Assembly (NCBI RefSeq): GCF_026914185.1
Contig: NC_070563.1
Span: forward strand, 6,407,001 to 6,471,000
Direction: 5' to 3'
Length of the DNA stretch: 64,000 nt
From: Puccinia triticina
Taxonomy: Eukaryota > Basidiomycota > Pucciniomycetes > Pucciniales > Pucciniaceae
The position numbers and the translations under genes were made by a program. Below the pieces are notes generated by a model. The model did not search any database and had not been told where the DNA came from. It worked only from the letters and a program-made list of their open reading frames with translations. Of the stretch, positions 57,201-64,000 are shown piece by piece (the stretch's first letter is position 1; every line of letters starts with the position of its first letter).

Positions 57201-59872
57201 ACAAGAAGAAAGAAAAAAATACTGACATCAATCTCTCCTATTTTTACCAGCTCATGAGCACAAGCTTTTAGATGAAGAACGCAGGAGGAACGAGTTCGGC
57301 CCCACTTGGCAGTTTCGTTACAACCCACAAACAGCGGTCACCTATCCATCCTCGTTACCGGGCTTCTTCCCCGAACTCCACAATTGTCATTCGGAAATGA
57401 CGGTGTATGATCTTCCGACAATCCAGGGATTACGACTGATCAAGGGGCTTTGTCAAGGCGTCCTATTAGGAAAAGATACCGTTGCTGGCTTCCCTTCACT
57501 TCACAACTTACCCCACACAGGCACCTTACTGTTCCATGGGATCAAAGTCCATCAATCCGAGAGCAAGGGGGAGACGATCGTGTTAAATGTTCCGAACGTC
57601 TACGAAGGTACGAAGGTAGAAGACCTTGCGAACACGCTCCTCGGCTCTCGAGTTTATGTGAATTACCCGTTCCTTCGAGAAGCAAAAGTTACGGCGCTTT
57701 CAGACAGTCTTTTCAGGTATGAGCTCGACCCGCACTCGCAACGTTGTCGGTCGATCCCTCATGATGAGCGGACATTGGCGACCTGGCAACGCAACGCTGA
57801 CGGAATCGAGTACGAGCTCTCAAAAAAGTGCGGATTGGTCATCGGCGACGTCGACGTGATCGTCCATGCGAAGCCCATCAAAGGCCTTCAGAGAATGGAG
57901 GATGGAGCTTTGGTCAAAGAATACGAAGCCCGTGATTGCGATTATGCATTGCAAACCGTCGTCTTGAAGGTCTCCTCAGTTGACCCCCGATTCATGGTCC
58001 GCTATTTATCCTTTTTAAGCCCTTCGGTTGGGAGTCTTAACATCACCTTTTTCTTTTCAGGAACAAAGTGCCAAATCTATTACGGAAGAATTCCCTGAGG
58101 GAAGCAAAGTGTTCTTCCTTGGCGCATTGTTATATGGCGCTCCAGGGCAGGTAGTGGGACATTCTAAAGATAAACTGAACCTACGTATCATGGTATGCCA
58201 ATATTTTCTGTGATTGAAATGTTGCGCTATGGTTGCTGACTTATTCTACTTTATTCATGTATGGTAGTCATTTCCGACGGACAATGAAGAGAATTTTGCG
58301 TTTCGGAGTGCATTAAGAGCAGAAGGCAGCTCAAAGCCATACATCCCTTCCCACGTCTTATGTAGACGGCTAGGGATCAGCGGATTAACTCTGAGTAAGA
58401 TCACTTCGAGTGTCTTGGTCCTGGAAAAACCAGGTAGTGATAGCAAGACCAACATCGGCCTAAGTATGAAATTTGAAGCAAAAGGCCAAAAGGTACTCGG
58501 CTTAACTAAGAAAGGCGAAACCGGATGGGAATATTCTTTCGAAGCTATCAAACTAATCGAAGAATATCTAGTAAGCTTTCGTTTTTTCTTTTCGAGAACT
58601 GGCGCTCCCTGGGCATACTTTGACGCTCCCATCTATCTTCTGCTAGGAACAATTCCCGGAGATCACACAAAGCTTAGAGACCCGAGGGCACGATATTCTT
58701 CGAGCGCAAGACATCTTCCCCGATGAGCCGGAGGCACGTCTATCGGCGGTGAAAGGCTGGATGAAAGCGAAGGGCATCCGCGATTTCGACCGGGTACCTT
58801 TGGAGACGGACTCTTTAGAGCGGGGGACAATCGAGCGATTCGAGGCGGTGACGGCCAAGTTCCTAGCCGAGCGGACGCCGGAAAACGTCAAGCAGGCCAT
58901 CATCCGCAACGTGCCCCGTCGGGCGATCCTCAAACCCTCTCACGCCGAGGAACAACTCGGAAACCAATCTTTCGAGTTAGCCGACCGAGTCGCCATGGTT
59001 AGCGATCGCGGAACCGTGCCTATTAGCGCCAAGGGAGTCGTCGTCGGGATCACAGATAAGTTTATCGACGTCGTCTTCGATGCCCCCTTCATTGGTGGAA
59101 CGACCCTGTCAAATCGGTTTGTTTGCCTTCGGTTTGGTTCGATGTCGCTAAGAAAGACTGTCAATGAGGACTTACACTTTTTTTTTGTTCTAGTTGTGAG
59201 ATGTATCGAGGGGTTTCGATAGGACCGAGTACGATCTTGAATCTGACTACGCCCCAATACCGTCAAAGCATTACGGGAGGAGTTCCACAGGAGAAAGCCG
59301 CGGTGAAGAAGCACGGCCAACCAGTAGACACGCACGTTGCGGGCACTCAGTCAGCCGTTCGAGGCCGGTGGCAGACAGACGGGGCGTTGGCGGGCAGCAA
59401 CATTGTGCGGGGAGGTCCGGTGATCGCGATTCATTCACGAGGAGGACCACCGCCACGCGAGCAGGTGGGCCGAAACGCAGTGGAGCCGGGGCGAATCCAC
59501 GGCCACCCGGTCACCCGGCCTGTGGAGCCTCCGGCGACGTCTGGGCCGGGCGCCGGCCCTTCGTGGCGTGGCGGCATGGGACGCAACGGAAACGACGCTG
59601 CTCCTACCCGGGGCAAGACCACGGGCTCATACCGCGGCGGCCCATCCGGGCATACCATCCTTGCCCGGCCCCCACCCGTCCAGCCCACGGCCCCTCCCCA
59701 GCCTGGCCCGACTCCCAAACGCGATGGCCCGTCGTGGAAGGAGCGCATCGCCGTGATTCCTCCTGCGTCTCGTGGGACTGGTCGGGGCTCCAACGGTCCT
59801 CCTCCCAACGGCCGAGGTAATCCGGCTGGCAGGGGGGGTAGGGGCCGGGGCCGGGGCGCAACTAGAGGATGA
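54240..59872 (+). CDS. XRN1: 5'-3' exoribonuclease 1
   Basis: Xrn1 is the cytoplasmic exonuclease that degrades decapped mRNA. The conserved N-terminus [15 protein letters not shown] is built from an ATGG exon (54240-54243), an 11-nt exon (54322-54332) and an exon from 54436. About 1,440 aa in many exons. Catalytic-domain blocks are [83 protein letters not shown] and [13 protein letters not shown], carrying the acidic metal ligands. The D1-D4 accessory region and an SH3-like part follow (from [13 protein letters not shown] onwards). The C-terminal 170 residues are Gly-, Pro- and Arg-rich, ending in [10 protein letters not shown], a likely RNA-binding or protein-docking tail. The nuclear paralogue Rat1 is less likely because the long C-terminal domains are of Xrn1 type. 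Confidence 0.93.
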
Positions 59873-60813
59873 ATGTCTTGCGTGCACAGTCTGTGTTGTA
59901 GTCTCTCTTTTTTTCTCGCTCGAGTTTTTTTTCTTTCTTTTCTTTTGGCGCCTGTCACTATATATACACGCACTACTTCCACAAGGCACTTTCTTGTCTT
60001 TCTTCTGCAGACTTCTGCAGATGCATTGGGTTGCTTTTTCCCTTTCCCCTGCTTGATGCACACCAATATAAACATGTAGTCTTCCAATCTTGGATGTTTT
60101 TCTTTCTTGGCTTGAGTTCAGTATTTGTTGTTTGAGGACGAGAAATGAATGAGTGTATGAGACGAACTGCGCGAGCGGCGTGTGCAACCCCACTTCCATT
60201 AGGGATGCTCTTCTGTGGCTATGCCCATCAGCCAAACTGCCGCTTTTCAAGCAGTCTGAGATGATGGCTGGCTGGACTGGCGCGATTTTCTGGCACCCCT
60301 GATGAGGGCATCCGAGATGACTTATCGGTTCCCAGGACCACTTCGCCTGGTTGGTGGCCTTCGCGGTAAGCACACCGTGCTCCCCTCTGTGACGAAGCTG
60401 TGCCACCGCCCACGGCCGTCAGATAGGCCGCCTGCCGCCGAGCCCTCCACCTTGCCGGCGGGCGTGCTGTGCTTTCCACTCAGAGAGTCGTTTCTCTGGA
60501 TGACCCAATGCGAGTTCGCACATCGCGCCCGCCGTGTAGATCGGGCGAGGCCTGTATCCTTTTCTGTCTGCCCCAGCCGCAGGGGCTGTCCTGTATGGCT
60601 GCAGGCTTGTGAGTCCCCCAGTATTTGGGGTTTGTTCTACATAAGGAGGCCTCTCTTGCAGGGCGTGTTCCCCAGCTCCTTTCTTTTCTCCCTCTCGAAA
60701 TCCAGAGGATCTTCTTCTGCGTGCTGCTTCGCCAGGCCTCTCTGTTCCTGACGCTTCCGGCTGCCGTGCGCTGGCCGACTGGAAAACGCTCGGACACAAC
60801 CTCCAAGACCACA
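59873..60813. other. Intergenic between XRN1 and TRP1
   Basis: It holds the XRN1 3' end (T-rich, 59900-59945), the palindrome-like TCTGCAGACTTCTGCAGA at about 60003-60020, and a GC-rich part before TRP1. No gene recognised on either strand. Confidence 0.4.
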
Positions 60814-63321
60814 ATGACCAGAACATCGTTGCCCGCCGGCGAAGTCCAGGTGCTGATTATTGACAACTATGACAGGCAAGCTTCTTCAATCAACGTGCCC
60901 GAATCCTAGCCAATGGTTGACTAACTTGCTTTCCTGCCCTCTCACAGTTTCACCTGGAACCTCTATCAGTACTTGTGTCTACTCGGCGCATCAGTCTCCG
61001 TCATCCGTTCGCAAGCCTGTACCCTCGATGAACTCGTAGCTTCCTACCCCAACCTCACCCATCTCGTCATCTCACCCGGTCCCGGCCACCCTTCTACCGA
61101 CTCGGGAATCTCGATCCCAGCTATCCATCATTATGCTGGCAAGATTCCGATTCTCGGGATCTGTATGGGTCTTCAATGTATCTACTCGGCCTTCGGCGGC
61201 CAAGTCTCCAAAGTTGGAGAGATCGTCCACGGAAAGACTTCGCTCGTCTCACATGACGCAAGAGGTCTCTTCAAAGCCCTCCCCCCGCACATCCAGTGCA
61301 CCCGATACCACAGCCTTGCCGGCCGATCCGGCACCCTGCCCTCCGAGCTAGAGGTCACCTGCTGGACCAATTCAAATCCCCAGCTGGCCAACGATCCTGC
61401 TCCGTTTGACGACACATCCTCGATCATCATGGGCGTCAGACATAAGCTGCTGACTATCGAATCAGTCCAATACCACCCCGAGAGCATCCTTTCTGAAGAG
61501 GGCAAACCCTTCCTATCGAATTTTTTGAATCTTCGAGGCGGCCACTGGGCCGAAAATCCCGACTCTCACGTCTCTCCCACCCCCAAGTCTAAGCCCACCC
61601 CACCCGCCGAATCATCAAATCAGCAGACAATATTGGAAAAAATTTGCGTGCAAAGAGCAAACGATCTCATTGAGGCCAAGTGTATCCCCGGTTCATCCCC
61701 CACCGACCTCAAGCGCAAGCTTGCTGCCAATGTCCCTCCGGTCCAAATCGACTTCTATGAACGCATTCGCCAAACCACGACCGGCAAGGTAGCCTTGATG
61801 GCCGAGATCAAACGTGCATCTCCTTCAAAAGGCTCTTTCATCACTCCAACCACCCCAAGCTCACCCGCGATCGCCGTCTCCTATGCCGCCGCTGGTGCAT
61901 CCGTCATCTCAGTCTTGACCGAGCCCAAGTGGTTCAAGGGTACCCTGTTAGACATGCTTGAAGTCCGCCTGTCAGTCGAAAACGTGCCTAACCGACCAGC
62001 AATACTCCGCAAAGATTTTATCATCGATCCATATCAAATTGACGAGGCTAGATGCTATGGGGCCGATACGATCTTGTTGATTGTCGCCTGCCTCAGTCTT
62101 GATCAACTGAGGCTCCTCTACAACCACGCCAAATCACTCGGCATGGAGCCCCTCGTCGAAGTCGCCAATGCCGCCGAACTTGAAGTGGCACTCCAGATTA
62201 GGCCCCGAGTGATTGGTGTCAACAATCGGAACTTGCACGATTTCCGGGTCGACATGAGTACCACCTCGAAGATGCTGGATGAACTGAACGCGCGAAACTC
62301 TACTCAGAACGGAAACTCCGACGAGATCATCATGTGCGCTCTCAGTGGAATCTCAGGTCGAGCTGATGTCGAAAGATACGCTGCAGAGGGTGTTGGTGCT
62401 GTCCTGGTTGGCGAGGCGCTGATGAAGGCCGAAGATAAAGTTAGCTTCGTCCACGACCTACTAGGCATCACACCTGCCCCGAAACTCACCAAGCGGAAAC
62501 CACTCGTCAAGATCTGCGGGATCAAAACTGTCGAGGCAGCTCTTCACGCAACCAAGGCTGGAGCCGACCTTCTCGGCTTGATCTTTGTTCCGAAGAGTAA
62601 ACGCTACGTTACGCCGCAACAAGCCGATGCGATTATCAAGGCAGTCCGCAAGTCGAGTGAAGAATCCCCGAAACCATCCCTAGAATCGGAAGAGAGCGAA
62701 TTGGACACCACCGATTGGTTCAGTTTGCAATCGTCTCGGCTGCTTCAAAAACGCAGGACTCAGCGAAGACCATTGATCGTTGGCGTGTTCCAAAACTCGA
62801 GCCTCAGTGAGATCGAGAAGATCGTCAACCAACTGGGAGATGCGATCGACTTGATCCAATTGCACGGCTCGGAAGACGTTCGGATGGCCAAGTTTCTATC
62901 CAAACCGGTCATCAAAGCCTTCCACATCGATGTCGAAAAGGGGAGAAGAAGTCTTAACGAGTGTGAAGAGTCTTTCCAATCAGGATTCCAGAAAACCTTG
63001 TCGATGATCAACGAGCCCGGCATGCACGCATTCTCCATCCTGGACAGCGCCAGCCTCAGCCAATGTGGAGGGACCGGCCAAACCTTCAACTGGGACTCGG
63101 TCAAAACCCACCTGGCTTCCTCCACAACCACCCACCATAACCTGGTGATCGCTGGCGGATTGAACGCTCACAACGTCGCGAAGTGCATCGAGACTTTCGA
63201 CCCCTTCATTCTCGATATCTGTTCGGGAGTCGAGCTCGAGAACTGCGATAGTCAAGTGGCCGAGAATAAGGATTTCAAGAAGATTTCCCAAGTCATCGAC
63301 CTCATCAAATCCCATTCTTGA
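60814..63321 (+). CDS. TRP1: Trifunctional tryptophan synthesis protein (TrpG-TrpC-TrpF)
   Basis: It combines glutamine amidotransferase of anthranilate synthase, indole-3-glycerol-phosphate synthase and phosphoribosylanthranilate isomerase. Exons 60814-60875 and 60948-63321 give 811 aa; the intron is GC-AG (donor GCAAGC, acceptor CACAG), and the join creates IIDNYDSFTWNLYQYL. The amidotransferase (about 1-220) shows ISPGPGHPSTDSGIS, the nucleophile Cys in GICMGLQCI and the His/Glu in VQYHPESIL. The synthase (about 235-530) shows MAEIKRASPSKG, LRKDFIIDPYQI and GVNNRNLHDF. The isomerase (from about 545) shows VKICGIKTVEAALHATKAGA, GVFQNSSLSEIEKIV and IAGGLNAHNV. This order is standard for filamentous fungi, and all three parts look intact. 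Confidence 0.95.
60876..60947 (+). other. GC-AG intron of TRP1
   Basis: The 72-nt intron begins GCAAGC and ends CTCACAG. No GT donor nearby keeps the conserved D-N-Y-D-S-F-T-W sequence, so the GC donor is required. Confidence 0.85.
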
Positions 63322-64000
63322 TCATCCCTCTTTCCTTTGCTGCCCATCATCATCTTTATCCACCTTTGCTTGTATTCTGTGTTTTTCCCCAGCACGTTTC
63401 TTTTTGTACAATCATCATCCCCGTATCTTATCCATGCAACACCTCCATTGTTTGATTACATAGATAAAACTAGAATAACGCAAGATATGAGATCGAATGC
63501 AGCATTATATTTTTCTTATTGAACAAAAAATCAAGGTATAATTTGCTCAACCGGTGTAGCTTCGTGAAATCGAACTAAACAAGATTAGGGAAGAAGCCAA
63601 TGAGCGAGAAATTGTGTGGGACACTGAGAAGATCTTGGCGCCTTCCCCTCCCATGACGCCCAACGGGTTCAACATGATGGAGGCACATTCTCTAGCGAGC
63701 GTGTACAGCCTCTCCGTCGAACGCACGAAGTGCGGGAGAGGCTTGTGTCTAAAACACGCATGCTCGCGTGTCACGGTTGGGCTTCTGAGGTCCTTTTTTT
63801 TTTGTAAAAATCCTGTAGATTACACACAACCACCAGGGGATAATGAAGTTGGGCAGGGTGTGCCCAAGATGGAGGTCTTCATCCCCATCAAGAAGGATCT
63901 TGAATTTTTCAGAAATTATATGTGTAGGATTTTTTACAAGCCAATTTTAGTCCAGCATGACTTTTTTTTTTCTTCAAACCAAACCATTCCTTATGTAATC
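63322..64000. other. 3' flank of TRP1 and unresolved end of window
   Basis: T-rich 3' flank to about 63480. A 75-codon minus frame (63547-63774) could be an exon of a gene continuing outside the window but matches no family I know. The last 200 bp are AT-rich. Confidence 0.35.

Overview
This is nuclear DNA of a filamentous fungus, most likely a basidiomycete and plausibly a rust (Pucciniales). The genes have many short GT-AG introns (about 50-150 nt) with very small exons, the TRP1 product is trifunctional, and the gene islands sit in wide AT-rich stretches full of degenerate transposons and fold-back repeats. The rust assignment is inference from this layout; no marker gene was aligned.

Left part, 1-12 kb. 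Palindromic repeats and a fold-back element fill 1-0.7 kb. A two-exon gene with a Tse2-like ADP-ribosyltransferase domain (minus, 1468-1944) is divergent from the isoprenylcysteine methyltransferase STE14 (plus, 2511-3534). Two small unrecognised genes (minus, 3910-4906 and 4914-5922) may be one broken gene. NOP16 (minus, 6901-7937) and a mitochondrial-type NAD(H) kinase (minus, 10411-11963) follow.

12-29 kb. Two paralogous GMC oxidoreductases (minus, 12848-15444 and 19162-21846) share a 12-exon structure. The second is head-to-head with an alpha-actinin gene (plus, 22330-25581). The AT-rich stretches 15.7-19.1 and 25.6-29.6 kb hold inverted-repeat elements and no recognisable gene.

29.6-32.6 kb is a complete hAT transposon, with ends and target-site duplication visible but a damaged transposase. 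It is followed by a very GC-rich island (32.6-39.5 kb) with the decapping scaffold EDC4/Ge-1 and GTP cyclohydrolase II (RIB1), both on minus. 40.5-45 kb is repeat-rich again: a relic of the same hAT family, a 1.18-kb near-perfect fold-back element with hAT-like ends, and smaller MITE-like pieces. A second GC-rich island (45.1-48.9 kb) carries a long-chain acyl-CoA synthetase.

49-64 kb. Repeats lead into an AT-rich three-exon gene for a predicted secreted protein of 960 aa with an internally duplicated module and no family I recognise (50108-53204); this is the best candidate for something undescribed. It is followed by a MITE, by the 5'-3' exoribonuclease XRN1 (54240-59872, with 4-nt and 11-nt coding exons) and by trifunctional TRP1 (60814-63321, with a GC-AG intron).

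Most genes are housekeeping and act independently: tryptophan, riboflavin, NADP, fatty-acid activation, prenyl-protein processing, ribosome biogenesis and the actin cytoskeleton. EDC4 and XRN1 act in the same 5'-3' mRNA decay pathway but lie about 17 kb apart on opposite strands. All splice models were made by eye from splice consensus and reading-frame continuity. Where exact lengths are given, the exon sums are divisible by three.
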